Source: Clostridiales bacterium (GTDB taxonomy: Bacteria; Bacillota; Clostridia; Lachnospirales; Lachnospiraceae). Taken from it: DNA of 64,000 nucleotides. Where the stretch lies: the NCBI GenBank assembly GCA_021203365.1, contig JAJQBI010000084.1:18930-82929 (forward strand). Direction: 5' to 3'. Each line of letters starts with the position of its first letter. Position 1 is the first letter of the stretch. Of the stretch, positions 1 through 9,700 are shown one piece after another. The position numbers were made by a program, and so were the translations under genes. The notes beneath the pieces are model-generated. The model did no database searches. It saw only the letters and a program-made list of their open reading frames with translations, and had not been told where the DNA came from.

Positions 1-1305
1 CTCCTGCAGTTCTTCCAGGGTCAGGTTAAAGGCCGGATCCGCCGCGATCAGCTCCAGAAGGTTGTTGTCCTTCCCCTCTGCCTTTACCCTTCGCCCGGCC
101 TCCATGGAAAGCTCCCGGATGCGCTCATGCAGCTCCTGCCGGTCCCCGCCGGCCTTCACCGCGTCCATCATAATGTTCTCCGTGGCCATAAAAGGCAGCT
201 CTGCCAGAAGGCGCTTCTCAATTACCTTCGGATAAACCACCAGTCCGTCCACCACATTCAGGCACAGATCCAGAATGCCGTCCACCGCCAGAAATCCCTC
301 CGGAATGGAAAGGCGTTTGTTAGCCGAGTCGTCCAGAGTGCGCTCAAACCACTGGGTAGCCGAGGTGATGGCCGGATTCAGCGCGTCCACCATCACATAG
401 CGGGAAAGAGAGGCAATGCGCTCGCTGCGCATGGGGTTTCTCTTGTAGGCCATGGCAGAGGATCCGATCTGAGACTTTTCAAAGGGCTCCTCTACTTCCT
501 TCAGGTGTTGCAGAAGACGGATGTCGTTGGACATCTTGTGGGCGCTGGCCGCGATCCCGGCCAGAACATTCAGCACCCTTGTATCTACTTTCCGGGAATA
601 GGTCTGCCCGGAAACGGGATAACAGGCCGAAAAGCCCATTTTCTCCGCGATCATGGGGTCAATACGGTCGATGGTCTCCTGATCCCCGTCAAAAAGCTCC
701 AGAAAGCTGGCCTGAGTTCCGGTGGTTCCCTTGGAGCCCAGAAGTTTCAGGCTTCCCAGCACATATTCCAGATCCTCCAGATCCATAAGAAAATCCTGGG
801 TCCACAGGGTGGCTCTTTTCCCCACGGTGGTGGGCTGCGCCGGCTGAAAATGGGTAAACGCCAGCGTGGGCTGCGCCTTGTACTGCTCCGCGAATGCGGA
901 CAGCTCTGCGATGACATTCACAAGCTTCCTGCGCACCAGCTTCAAAGCCTCGGCCATCACAATAATGTCCGTATTATCCCCCACATAGCAGGAGGTGGCT
1001 CCCAGATGAATGATCCCCTTTGCCTTCGGGCACTGTACGCCATAGGCGTACACATGAGACATCACATCGTGGCGCACCTGGCGCTCCCGCTCCCTGGCTA
1101 CGTCGTAGTTAATGTCATCCGCATGGGCCTTCATCTCGTCGATCTGCTCCTGGGTGATGGGAAGCCCAAGCTCCATCTCCGTCTCCGCCAGGGCAATCCA
1201 CAGCTTCCTCCAGGTGCGGAACTTCATATCCTGGGAAAAAATATACTGCATTTCCTCACTGGCATAGCGCTCCGACAGGGGGCTTGTGTATCTGTCTGTA
1301 CTCAT
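1..1305 (-). CDS. purB: Adenylosuccinate lyase PurB (3' end cut by window)
   Basis: Cleaves SAICAR to AICAR plus fumarate and adenylosuccinate to AMP plus fumarate in cytoplasmic purine synthesis. The reading frame is open from the ATG at 1305 to the window edge (435 codons); family members are about 475 residues, so roughly 40 C-terminal residues are missing. The fumarase/aspartase-superfamily signature [16 protein letters not shown] lies near residues 283-298, and the N-terminus ([16 protein letters not shown]) is typical of clostridial PurB. The ribosome-binding site AGGAGAGG sits just before the ATG. It starts 10 bp after the purC stop, so the two genes form an operon for consecutive or nearby steps. 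Confidence 0.96.
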   Translation of the reverse strand, partial: MSTDRYTSPLSERYASEEMQYIFSQDMKFRTWRKLWIALAETEMELGLPITQEQIDEMKAHADDINYDVARERERQVRHDVMSHVYAYGVQCPKAKGIIHLGATSCYVGDNTDIIVMAEALKLVRRKLVNVIAELSAFAEQYKAQPTLAFTHFQPAQPTTVGKRATLWTQDFLMDLEDLEYVLGSLKLLGSKGTTGTQASFLELFDGDQETIDRIDPMIAEKMGFSACYPVSGQTYSRKVDTRVLNVLAGIAASAHKMSNDIRLLQHLKEVEEPFEKSQIGSSAMAYKRNPMRSERIASLSRYVMVDALNPAITSATQWFERTLDDSANKRLSIPEGFLAVDGILDLCLNVVDGLVVYPKVIEKRLLAELPFMATENIMMDAVKAGGDRQELHERIRELSMEAGRRVKAEGKDNNLLELIAADPAFNLTLEELQE

Positions 1306-1315
1306 ATTCCTCTCC

Positions 1316-2023
1316 TCAGTCCAGTCCCAGGCGATGGAAAACCTCCTGGTACGCTTCCTCCACGTTCCCCAGATCCCTGCGGAAACGATCCTTGTCCAGC
1401 TTCTCGTTGGTGTTCACATCCCACAGACGGCAGGTATCCGGGGACACCTCATCCGCCAGCAGAATCTGGCCGTGATATCTTCCAAACTCAATCTTAAAAT
1501 CAATCAGGCGCATTCCCGCGTGAAGGAAATACTCCTTCATAATCTCATTCACCTTCAGCGTATAGCTGCGGATCTGCTCCAGTTCCTCCTTTGTGGCCAG
1601 GCCCAGAGCCAGCGCATAATCGTCATTGATAAACGGATCCCCCAGGTCATCGTTCTTGTAGCTGAACTCCAGAATAGGACAGAGCAGCGCGGTTCCCTCC
1701 TTCACGCCCATCCTCTTCGAAAAGCTCCCCGCAGCCACATTCCGGATAATCACCTCCAGCGGAACAATCTCCACCTTCTTCACCGCCGTCTCCCGGTCAC
1801 TCAGCTCCTCTATAAAATGGGTGGGAATCCCCGCCGCCTCAAACCTCTGAAACACCACGTTGGTCATCCGGTTATTGATCGCGCCCTTTCCCACGATCGT
1901 CCCCTTCTTCTCCCCGTTAAAAGCCGTCGCGTCATCCTTATAGCTGACAATCACAACATCCGGATCCTCCGTCGCGAAAACCTTCTTCGCCTTTCCCTCG
2001 TAAAGCTGCTCCCTTTTCTCCAT
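1316..2023 (-). CDS. purC: SAICAR synthase PurC
   Basis: Phosphoribosylaminoimidazole-succinocarboxamide synthase: joins CAIR and aspartate with ATP in de novo purine synthesis. The 235-residue protein has the N-terminal YEGKAKKVF motif, the [15 protein letters not shown] signature near residue 90, [10 protein letters not shown] near 175 and [14 protein letters not shown] near the C-terminus; the length is normal. The ATG at 2023 is chosen over a GTG at 2032 because AGGTGAG is well spaced before it and family members start [14 protein letters not shown]. It is the first gene of the purC-purB operon. A stem-loop element lies about 40 nt upstream of the start and the promoter about 250 nt upstream, so the mRNA has a long leader. 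Confidence 0.97.
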   Translation of the reverse strand: MEKREQLYEGKAKKVFATEDPDVVIVSYKDDATAFNGEKKGTIVGKGAINNRMTNVVFQRFEAAGIPTHFIEELSDRETAVKKVEIVPLEVIIRNVAAGSFSKRMGVKEGTALLCPILEFSYKNDDLGDPFINDDYALALGLATKEELEQIRSYTLKVNEIMKEYFLHAGMRLIDFKIEFGRYHGQILLADEVSPDTCRLWDVNTNEKLDKDRFRRDLGNVEEAYQEVFHRLGLD

Positions 2024-2053
2024 GGGTCTCACCTGTTCCTTTCTTAATTATAT

Positions 2054-2094
2054 TGATAACTGAAACGACAAAAAATATTTTGTCACTATGATAC
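2054..2094 (-). repeat. Dispersed stem-loop element B, copy 1 (purC leader)
   Basis: Near-palindrome with stem GACAAAA/TTTTGTC around an AATA loop (2067-2084), followed by the conserved TATGATAC (2087-2094 on the plus strand). It matches copies at 37415, 49267 and 54663. In the direction of purC it reads GTATCATAGTGAC, stem, then the start region. Two stem positions have drifted from the perfect copy at 37423-37446. Confidence 0.75.
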
Positions 2095-2096
2095 AC

Positions 2097-2128
2097 GGAC
2101 TTCCACGCACTTCGCGCTCCCGAAGTCC
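2097..2128 (-). repeat. Hairpin C adjoining element B (purC leader)
   Basis: Arms GGACTTC (2097-2103) and GAAGTCC (2122-2128) enclose a GCAC-TTC-GCGC mini-hairpin. The same arrangement, with different but compensating arm bases, lies beside element B at 37454-37489, which argues for selection on base pairing. Confidence 0.7.
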
Positions 2129-2265
2129 TGACATCATATGATCGAAGCCATCCAGGAACACCTCCGGTATCTCCCCCTGGCTCCCGTCCCAGCTTCCCTT
2201 TTACCACATTCATCCGTCCGCCGCCACACGCACCCCCGCGCCCGCCGACGGCCAAAACCATAAAA

Positions 2266-2294
2266 ATTATATAACAACCCCCACCCGTTTGCAA
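2266..2294 (-). promoter_or_regulatory. Sigma-70-type promoter of purC-purB
   Basis: Minus-strand -35 TTGCAA (2294-2289), 17-bp spacer, -10 TATAAT (2271-2266). It would give a leader of about 235 nt before the purC ATG. No known purine or guanine aptamer was recognised in that leader. Confidence 0.75.
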
Positions 2295-2351
2295 TGAAAA
2301 CTTTTGTGCTGCTGATCAGTGCATTCTTTGGCTCCCCATCGCTAGAAGCCA

Positions 2352-2518
2352 GGGCGCGGGGCGTGTGCTCCGATGCGGGGGCTTTGTGAGCGCGTCCGAA
2401 GATCCTCTGCCTACGAAGACCCGGCGCGAAGCCTTTGCTGAGCGTCGCTGGTCGCAGTTGGCAGATAGCTGAGGAGAAGCATCACCGGCCCCCGCATCGG
2501 AGCACACGCCCCGCGCCC
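2352..2518. repeat. 31-bp perfect inverted repeat with 105-bp structured loop
   Basis: Arms 2352-2382 and 2488-2518 are exact reverse complements over 31 bp (GGGCGCGGGGC... and ...GCCCCGCGCCC). The 105-bp interior keeps some complementarity (for example TCTGCC/GGCAGA), so either strand could fold into one long hairpin. The arm begins 3 bp past the stop of the ABC ATPase gene. No transposase, no clear target duplication and no U-run were seen, so it is not an ordinary terminator or insertion sequence. It lies in the 488-bp gap between purC and the ABC transporter, which has no convincing gene. Confidence 0.85.
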
Positions 2519-2521
2519 GTC

Positions 2522-3205
2522 CTACTGCCGAAATTTTCCAAGAAACTCCCGCATCCTCTCATTCTCCGACCCGAACACCTCCTCCGGCGTCCCTTCCACG
2601 GCGATAACCCCCTTGTCCATGAAAATCACCCGGTCCGAAATATCCCGGGCGAAGCTCATCTCATGGGTCACGATCACCATGGTGATATGCTCCGCCGCCA
2701 GATCCCGGATCACCTTCAGGATCTCTCCCGTCAGCTCCGGATCCAGGGCCGACGTGGGCTCGTCAAAAAACAGGATCTTCGGGTTCATACACAGCGCCCG
2801 GGCAATGGAAACCCTCTGCTGCTGCCCTCCCGAAAGCTGATAGGGATAGGCGTTTTCCTTGTCCGAAAGCCCCATTTTCGCCAGAAGCTCCCGGGCCTGG
2901 GCATAAGCGTCCTCCTTCTTTCTCTTCTGTACCTTGATCGGGGCGTCCACCAGATTCCGGATCACGGAAAAATGGGGAAACAGGTTAAAATTCTGAAACA
3001 CCAGTCCCACATCCCCGTTTTTCACGATTTCCCCCGCATCCGGCGTCTCCAGCCCTGTAGCACACCGGAGAATGGTGGATTTTCCGGAGCCGGACGGGCC
3101 GATGATGCTCAGCACCTCTCCCTCCTCCACCTCCAGGGAAATATCCTTCAGCACCTCCAGGTCTCCAAAGCTCTTTTTTATATGCCGCATCTCAAATAAT
3201 TTCAT
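2522..3205 (-). CDS. Polar amino-acid ABC transporter ATPase (GlnQ/HisP type)
   Basis: Cytoplasmic ATP-hydrolysing subunit of a polar amino-acid importer. The 227 residues carry Walker [10 protein letters not shown] (36-44), Q-loop Gln71, ABC signature LSGGQQQR (124-131), Walker B ILFFDE (144-149) and switch His181. The family is usually about 240 residues; this one is slightly short between Walker A and the Q-loop but keeps every motif. GGAGG precedes the ATG. It is the last gene of the binding protein-permease-ATPase operon. The substrate cannot be assigned from sequence; glutamine, cystine or another polar amino acid is likely. Confidence 0.93.
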   Translation of the reverse strand: MKLFEMRHIKKSFGDLEVLKDISLEVEEGEVLSIIGPSGSGKSTILRCATGLETPDAGEIVKNGDVGLVFQNFNLFPHFSVIRNLVDAPIKVQKRKKEDAYAQARELLAKMGLSDKENAYPYQLSGGQQQRVSIARALCMNPKILFFDEPTSALDPELTGEILKVIRDLAAEHITMVIVTHEMSFARDISDRVIFMDKGVIAVEGTPEEVFGSENERMREFLGKFRQ

Positions 3206-3238
3206 AGTCCTGCTTCCTCCATATAAAGCCGCCCGCGC

Positions 3239-3889
3239 CTAATGATAATAATTCAGTGCCTTCTCCACCCGCTGCATGACAACCGCAACCAGCAGATTAA
3301 ACACATAGTAAAAAACCGCCGCAATGATAAAGGGCATCATGGTGGTCTGGGAACTGGCGATCTGCTTGGCCAGAGTAAACATCTCCGCCACCGCCACCAC
3401 ATAGGACAGGGACGTATCTTTAATCAGCGTAATGATCTCGTTGGTCATGGACGGCAGAATCCGCTTCACAACCTGGGGAAAAATAATGCGGAAAAACGTC
3501 TGTACTTTGGAGTATCCCAGGATCTGCGCCGCCTCATACTGCCCCACCGGCATGGACTCGATTCCTCCCCGGTAAATCTCCGCGAAATAGGCCGCGTAAT
3601 TGATGGCAAAGGAAATAAACACCGCGATCAGACGATATCCCATGGAAATCCGGATTCCGAAAATAAAATAGGGGCCAAAATAAACCACCATCATCTGCAG
3701 CATCAGCGGCGTTCCCCGCATAACGGAAATATAGGCGGAAACAATTGTCCGCAGCACCGGATTTTTCGACATCCGGCCAAAACACACCAAAAGGCCCAGC
3801 GGCAGGGCAAAAAGCAGCGTCACCAGAAATATTTCAATGGAGACCATCATTCCGGACGCCAGCTGCATCAGCATCACTGAAAGCTTCAT
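3239..3889 (-). CDS. Polar amino-acid ABC transporter permease (HisM/GlnP type)
   Basis: Integral-membrane subunit forming the pore as a homodimer. The 216-residue protein has hydrophobic segments at about 14-37, 55-75, 85-105 and near the C-terminus, and the cytoplasmic EAA loop (EAAQILGYSKVQTFFRIIFP) that contacts the ATPase. GGAGAG lies before the ATG. It sits 33 bp upstream of the ATPase gene and about 100 bp downstream of the binding-protein gene, separated from the latter by a terminator-like hairpin. Confidence 0.93.
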   Translation of the reverse strand: MKLSVMLMQLASGMMVSIEIFLVTLLFALPLGLLVCFGRMSKNPVLRTIVSAYISVMRGTPLMLQMMVVYFGPYFIFGIRISMGYRLIAVFISFAINYAAYFAEIYRGGIESMPVGQYEAAQILGYSKVQTFFRIIFPQVVKRILPSMTNEIITLIKDTSLSYVVAVAEMFTLAKQIASSQTTMMPFIIAAVFYYVFNLLVAVVMQRVEKALNYYH

Positions 3890-3913
3890 ACACTTCTCTC
3901 CTTCTACTGAAAC

Positions 3914-3959
3914 AAAAAAGCGGGTGTTCCAAAACCACCAATTCCGTTCTGAAACACCC
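3914..3959 (-). terminator. Attenuating terminator between binding protein and permease
   Basis: Read on the minus strand: GGGTGTT, an interior with further pairing, AACACCC, then GCTTTTTTG. The position inside the operon suggests partial termination, giving more binding protein than membrane subunits, a common arrangement in ABC importers. Confidence 0.7.
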
Positions 3960-3988
3960 TCATTTCTACTTTGAAAGCCTTCCGCAGA

Positions 3989-4804
3989 TTACTCTGCGTC
4001 CGCCTCTGTGGCAAGAGAATCGCCGATGCAGATTCCGTCCACATCATACTGCTCCGCCAGCTCATCCACCGCGCCGGATTCATAAAGTTTCACAACCTCG
4101 GTCCATACGATGTCACAGAGTTCTTCGTTTCCAAGGGCAAAACCGATTCCATACTGCTCGCTCTGAATGGTCTCGTCCAGGATCACATAGGCGCCCTCTT
4201 CTCTCTGGCTGAGCTGATATTTCGCCACGCCTACATCAACCGCAACTGCATCCGCCGCGCCGGAATCAATATTCATAAACGCGGTATTATAATCCGCGAT
4301 CTCCGTAAGAGACGCAAAGCTGGCGGTCAGATCCGCGTTGTCCTCATTGTTCAGGGCGTCCAGAGCCGCGGAAGCCGCCTGTACCACCACATTTTTCCCC
4401 GCAAGATCTTCCAGAGATTCAATTCCGGAATCCGCGGCGACCACGATCACCTGCTCGTTGTTCAGATAGGGCTCGGACCAGGTATAGTCGTCCTCCCGTC
4501 CGTTAATGGTAAATCCGTTCCAGATACAGTCAATGTTCCCGGAATTCAGCTCCGTATCCTTGGAGTCCCAGTTGATGGGGGTCTTCACCAGCTCCCATCC
4601 CAGATTATCGCAGACCATCTGAGCCAGATCCAGGTCAAAGCCCACATACTCTCCGTCGTCATTCATATATCCAAAAGGCGGATATTCCGCGTCAAAACCA
4701 ACCACAAGGGTCTCATCCTCCACCCCTGCCTGTACACTGACTGCGGATACCATCCCAACAGCCAGAACCGCTGCCATCATTGCTGCCAAAGCTTTCTTTT
4801 TCAT
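3989..4804 (-). CDS. Extracellular amino-acid-binding protein of ABC importer
   Basis: Captures a polar amino acid outside the membrane and delivers it to the adjacent permease. The 271 residues begin with a Sec signal peptide (MKKKALAAMMAAVLAVGM, cleavage probably after VSVQA) followed by the family motif near FDAEYPPFGYM and GFDLDLA. There is no lipobox cysteine in the signal peptide, although Gram-positive binding proteins are normally lipoproteins, so retention at the cell surface is unexplained. Gene order binding protein-permease-ATPase is canonical. AAAGAGGG precedes the ATG. Confidence 0.92.
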   Translation of the reverse strand: MKKKALAAMMAAVLAVGMVSAVSVQAGVEDETLVVGFDAEYPPFGYMNDDGEYVGFDLDLAQMVCDNLGWELVKTPINWDSKDTELNSGNIDCIWNGFTINGREDDYTWSEPYLNNEQVIVVAADSGIESLEDLAGKNVVVQAASAALDALNNEDNADLTASFASLTEIADYNTAFMNIDSGAADAVAVDVGVAKYQLSQREEGAYVILDETIQSEQYGIGFALGNEELCDIVWTEVVKLYESGAVDELAEQYDVDGICIGDSLATEADAE

Positions 4805-4947
4805 AATTTGTACCCTCTTTCTTCCGTTTTAATTGTGAAGTCCGTATCCCTCCGGCGTCCGCTGCCTCATACAGTCCGCCGTCGGCAACCGCCTTCCATC
4901 TCCGCACAGTCATTCACTATCGCTTAACCACTGCACCACACCAAAGC

Positions 4948-4977
4948 ATGGTACCACACTATGCAATCCCCTGTCAA
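4948..4977 (-). promoter_or_regulatory. Promoter of the amino-acid ABC operon
   Basis: Minus-strand TTGACA (4977-4972), 18-bp spacer, TACCAT (4953-4948). The -35 box overlaps the recO stop codon. The following leader of about 140 nt contains no aptamer that I recognise. Confidence 0.65.
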
Positions 4978-5744
4978 GACGATTTTCCTTCCAGGCGGCA
5001 CATTCTCTCCAGCACCTCCAGACTCCGGAACCTTCGGTCCGTATTCAGCTCCACATACCGGTGGATGACTCCCTCCAGCTCCCCCAGCACCTCCCCGGTC
5101 ACTGTGAAGGTATACAGCCTTCCAAGATCCGCACTGACCGCGCGGCGCATGGCGTAAAGCGCCGCCTGGGAGAGACGCCGGTCTGCCTTTTTCAGATCCC
5201 GGCACTCCGTTCCCAGAATCCCGTGTTCCTCCTGGGAAAAAAAAGCCTCCTCTCCCTCAATGGCCCTTCCGCAACTGCAGCAGTGAAAAAGCCCGGGCAT
5301 CATCCCCTGGATGGTCATCAGCCGCAGCTCAAAGACGCAGCGGACCAGCCGGTCATCAATGCGGGGATTCAAAAGAGCCTTCACCGTCACATACAGAAGA
5401 TTCATGGTCTCCCGCTCGTCCGTGCCTTCCTGCCCGAAATAATCCGCCAGCTCCAGGAAATAATATCCATAGTAGATTCCCGGCTGCTCCATGGCCAGCT
5501 CCACAAAGTGGCGGGTGATGGAAACCTGATTGAGGGTATAGCTGGTGCGCCCCTCATAGAGGGTAAATTCCCCGAACACAAAGGGATTGGCCGCCGCCAT
5601 CAGAGGACTGTTCTGCCGCCGGGCCCCCCTGGCAAAGGCAGAAATTTTCCCTCTCTCCTTTGTCAGCAGCACGATCCGCTTGTCATATTCTCCCACGGGC
5701 ATGGCGGAAAGCACCACCCCCTGCACTGTAACCCGATCCTTCAT
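4974..5744 (-). CDS. recO: DNA repair protein RecO
   Basis: Recombination mediator that helps load RecA onto SSB-coated DNA in the RecFOR pathway. The 256-residue protein has the N-terminal OB-fold (VQGVVLSAMPVGEYDKRIVLLT) and a helical C-terminal part with the Cys pair HCCSCGRAIEG typical of zinc-binding RecO; the second Cys pair is reduced to one (GTEC), so metal binding may be incomplete. It lies 54 bp downstream of era, the usual Firmicute neighbour, with a hairpin between them. Confidence 0.92.
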   Translation of the reverse strand: MKDRVTVQGVVLSAMPVGEYDKRIVLLTKERGKISAFARGARRQNSPLMAAANPFVFGEFTLYEGRTSYTLNQVSITRHFVELAMEQPGIYYGYYFLELADYFGQEGTDERETMNLLYVTVKALLNPRIDDRLVRCVFELRLMTIQGMMPGLFHCCSCGRAIEGEEAFFSQEEHGILGTECRDLKKADRRLSQAALYAMRRAVSADLGRLYTFTVTGEVLGELEGVIHRYVELNTDRRFRSLEVLERMCRLEGKSS

Positions 5745-5768
5745 GTTTCAATTCCCCGCAGTCACACA

Positions 5769-5789
5769 GGGCAGGCCATCGGCCTGCCC
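5769..5789 (-). terminator. Hairpin between era and recO
   Basis: Perfect 9-bp stem GGGCAGGCC/GGCCTGCCC with a 3-nt loop. There is no U-run, so it may slow transcription or protect mRNA ends rather than terminate fully. Confidence 0.5.
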
Positions 5790-5798
5790 ACAGCTGTT

Positions 5799-6710
5799 TC
5801 ATATTTCCTTCCGGTCATATCCGAAGTTTTTCAGAAGAAAGTCACTGTCCCTCCAGTCCTTTTTCACCTTCACCCAAAGCCTCAGATTTACTTTGGCTTC
5901 CAGCATCCGCTCCAGCTCATAGCGGGCGTTGGAGCCGATTTTTTTCAGCATGGCTCCCTGTTTGCCGATGATGATGCCCTTGTGGGAATCTCTCTCGCAG
6001 ATAATGGTAGCTTCAATATCATAAAGGGATTTTTTCCCCGGACGGCGCTGCATTTTGTCGATCGCCACCGCGATGCCATGGGGAACCTCCTCGTCCAGGG
6101 CGTGAAGCGCTTTTTCCCGGATCACCTCCGCCGCGATCTGCCGCTGGGGCTGATCGGTAACCGTGTCGCTGTCGTAAAACTGAGGTCCGTAGGGCAGGTA
6201 TTTAAAAATACAGGGGATGATATCCCCGGTATTCTGGCCCCGCAGAGCCGAACAGGGAATAATCTCCGCAAAGTCGCAGATTTTCCGGTACATATCAATG
6301 GCGGGCAGGATCTCCTCTTTTTTTACGGTATCGATCTTGTTGATAATCAGAATCACGGGAACCCCCACCTGCTGCAGCTCCTCTGCGATGTGGCGCTCCC
6401 CGGCGCCGATAAAGGTGGAGGGCTCCACCAGCCACAGGATAGCGTCCACATCCTTCAGGGTGCGCTCCGCCACGGCCACCATATATTCTCCCAGGCGGTT
6501 TTTGGCCTTGTGAATTCCCGGGGTATCCAGAAAGACAATCTGTCCCTCCTCACAGGTGTAGACCGTCTGAATCCGGTTTCGAGTGGTCTGGGGCTTTTTG
6601 GAGGTGATGGCGATTTTCTGGCCGATCAGATGGTTCATCAGCGTGGATTTTCCCACATTGGGCCGGCCGATCAGCGCCACAAACCCGGATTTAAAGCTTT
6701 CACTCATCAT
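5799..6710 (-). CDS. era: GTPase Era
   Basis: Essential GTPase that binds the 3' end of 16S rRNA during 30S subunit assembly. The 303 residues contain G1 GRPNVGKS (15-22), G3 DTPG (62-65), G4 NKID (124-127) and a C-terminal KH domain (IIIGKQGAMLKKIG). Length is normal. The ATG at 6710 follows GGAGG with 6-nt spacing and overlaps the end of the M16C peptidase gene by 11 bp, so the genes are cotranscribed and probably translationally coupled. Confidence 0.97.
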   Translation of the reverse strand: MMSESFKSGFVALIGRPNVGKSTLMNHLIGQKIAITSKKPQTTRNRIQTVYTCEEGQIVFLDTPGIHKAKNRLGEYMVAVAERTLKDVDAILWLVEPSTFIGAGERHIAEELQQVGVPVILIINKIDTVKKEEILPAIDMYRKICDFAEIIPCSALRGQNTGDIIPCIFKYLPYGPQFYDSDTVTDQPQRQIAAEVIREKALHALDEEVPHGIAVAIDKMQRRPGKKSLYDIEATIICERDSHKGIIIGKQGAMLKKIGSNARYELERMLEAKVNLRLWVKVKKDWRDSDFLLKNFGYDRKEI

Positions 6711-9700
6711 CTTTTTCCTCCCCGGTGATCAGCGGTCGGATCTCTCCAAAGACCTCCTCCGCCCTGCGGATGGCCGTCTCGCTTCCCACCACGCAGATCT
6801 GGGAATCCTCCAGAATGGCGTCCATAAGCGGGGCGAGCGCCCGGATATCCTCCTCCGTGGCCTTAAGAATCTGGTCTCTTTCTCTCTGGACCATCTCCTC
6901 TGTCACATGGGAGAACCAGGCCGCTGTGGAAACGCTTCCCTCCATCTGAGGCGTGCGGGGAACATCCTTTCCGCTGATGGTCCCGATAATATACTTTGTC
7001 ATATCCCGCTCGTCCGCCTGGAAATTGCGGATATACTCTGAAACGCCCCCATACATTTCCAGGGTGCGGCGCAGATGGGGATCCCGGTAGGAAACCAGAT
7101 AGCTCTCCCCACTCCTCTTAAAGCCGCTCATGCAGCCATAGGCCCCGCCCCGGACCCGAAGATTGATCCACAGATAATCGTAGCTCAGAATCACCCGCAG
7201 AATATCCAGGGCGCCGGTGTAATCCAGCCCCTTCTTCCGGAAATTTCCGGCCTGGGCCACATACTGCACCTGGCCTGAGGTGAGAAAGCCTTCGTTTCTT
7301 TTCACACAGACGCCGGTCCAGGGGGAATCCGGTGCGGCCGCTAAAGAATCTGCCTTTTTGTCCGCGGCGCAGGTTTGCTCTGGTCTCTCCCCACTCTCTC
7401 CGGGGAAGCCTGCCCTTCCTGCGGTCAGTCCCCCGCGGATCTCCCGGAAGAGCTTCTTCGCCGCCTCCAGGGATTCCGCCTCTCCGGTGTAGCTGACACA
7501 GAGATTTTCCGGGAGAAACAGACGGCCCATCACATGGCAGAGGCCCTCCGCGATCTCCTCCCCTCTCTGGTCAAATTCCTGCTCCAGTCCTTCAATAAAG
7601 TGATAATAACCGATCCCGGCCATCTCATCCTGAAAAGCCGCCATGGGCGAAGCATAGGAAGCGGCCCGAAGCACCGCCGTGGAATGTCCGGCAGCCACAA
7701 GGCTGGCCGAAGCTCTGGACTTCACCTCCGCGATAATCTCATACAGACGCTTCCGGTCCCGAATCTTTGATGTCTGAAGGATCTCCAGAATCATTTTTCC
7801 CATAAAATCCAGCTTCGGATAGAGGGCTTTTCCCCGGAAGGAGAACATGGCCCGGAAATCCTCGGTGGAGCGGGCGTCGTCATAGACCGTCACTCCGCAG
7901 GTAATTCCCCCGGTCCAGGTATTGATCTCATTAAACAGCTCCCCGTAGGAGTAGTTTTCCGTGTCCACACAGCCCAGAACCGATTTCAGAAGACCCAGAT
8001 AATGCACCTCCTCCGGGGTGAAATTTTTTACCTCAAACATCACGTCCGCGTACCCGATTCCGTTGGTGCACACGTCGTGATACAGGAAAAGATTTCCCTC
8101 CAGATCCAGGGCCTGATTGGTAAAGCCGTTGATCTCCCTGCGGATGTCCTCTCTTTTCAGCATGGGAATGCATTTCAGGTTCTCCGGGTCTTCCCCGGCC
8201 TCCTGCCAGGCCGCCAGAGCCTGCGTTTTTTCCACCATGGCTTCCCGCTCCTGCATGGAAAGTCCGGCGCGGTACGCCTCCAGCTTTTCGGCCAGCGCCT
8301 GATCCCTGCGGGCGGCCAGACCCTTTTCCGGAACCAGGGTGACCACAGAGCCGTGCGGATTGTCCAGGAGATATTTCTGAATCAGCCCCTCAAAATAGCC
8401 CTCCCCGGCAGCCTTTTTCAGCCGGTCAAACACAGGCAGCAGAGAAACCTGGGAAAATGGGTTCTCATCCTCATAAAGCCAGGTGCCCAGGATATCCAGC
8501 CCATACATCAGTCCCTTGGGATAGGAGGAGAAATCCGCCTCCCGATACCGGAATTCGTAATAATTGATTCCTGCCAGGATCGCCTTTTCATCGATTCCGT
8601 TTTTCACAATCCCCTTCAGGGTATCCAGAATCACAGACAGGAAGGCCTCCTTCCGGTTCGGATCCGAACCCTTGGCCACCACCGTAAAATAGGGCTGGAG
8701 AATCCCGTCCTCAAAGGATCCGTAAATATCCTTCCCGATTCCCGCGTCCAGAAGAGCCTTTTTCAGGGGCGCCCCCGGGGCACTGAGCAGGGCGTAGTCC
8801 AGAATCTCAAAGGCCAGGGAAACCATGGTATCCGTGGTCTCCCCCACAACCATATTGTAGGAGAGATAGGTGTTGTTCTCCTCGCTGTCGTTTTCCGCGA
8901 TGGGATAGGGCATGGTCAGATCCCTGCACCGGTCAAAGGCCGGCTGACGGCGGATCTGAGAATCCACCTCCAGGGCCTCAAATCCGGAGAGATAATGACG
9001 GTCAATAAAATCCAGCTTTTCCTCCATGTCCATGTTTCCATAGAGATAAATAAAGCTGTTGGACGGATGATAATATTTCCGGTGAAAATCCAGGAAATCC
9101 TCATAGGTCAGATCCGGAATACAGTCCGGATCCCCGCCGGATTCCACCCCATAGGCTGTGTCCGGGAAGAGAGAATTCATGATCATCCTCTCCAGCACCT
9201 CGTCCGGGGAGGAAAAAGCTCCCTTCATCTCATTGTATACCACGCCGTTGTAGGTCAGCGGTCCCTCCGGCGCCTCCAGGTGATAATTCCAGCCCTCCTG
9301 GCGGAAAATTTCTTCCTTCTGATAAATATTCGGGTAAAATACAGCGTCCAGATACACGTGCATCAGATTCTGAAAATCCTGATCGTTGCAGCTGGCCACC
9401 GGATAGCAGGTTTTGTCCGGATAGGTCATGGCGTTCAGAAAAGTGTTCAGAGACCCCTTCGCCAGCTCCACAAAAGGATCCTTCAGGGGAAATTCCCGTG
9501 ATCCGCACAGCACGCTGTGCTCCAGAATGTGGGGCACCCCGGTGCTGTCCCCGGGCGGCGTGCGAAAGGCAATGCTGAATACCTTGTTTTCGTCCTCGTT
9601 CTCAATGAGCATAACTCTGGCACCGGTTTTTCTGTGGCGCAGAACCGTGCCCCTGGAATGAATATCGGGGAGCTCCTCCTCCCCTACGGTCTCATATGCT

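Noticed and set aside
2024..2265. Purine riboswitch in the purC leader
   Set aside because: The conserved three-way-junction loop sequences of the purine aptamer are absent; only hairpins B and C are seen.
2352..2518. 6S RNA or a known structured RNA at the long inverted repeat
   Set aside because: 6S RNA has a bulged closing stem and a central bubble, not a perfect 31-bp stem; no other known class was matched by eye.
2316..3199. Open frames on both strands across the inverted repeat (63 codons minus, 254 codons plus)
   Set aside because: They share PPHRSTRPAP only because the arms are complementary; the plus frame runs antisense through the ABC ATPase gene.
4805..4947. Riboswitch in the amino-acid ABC leader
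   Set aside because: Some GC-rich complementarity exists, but no known aptamer core could be recognised and no terminator overlaps it.
5061..6728. 555-codon plus-strand open frame
   Set aside because: Antisense shadow of recO and era, both well supported.
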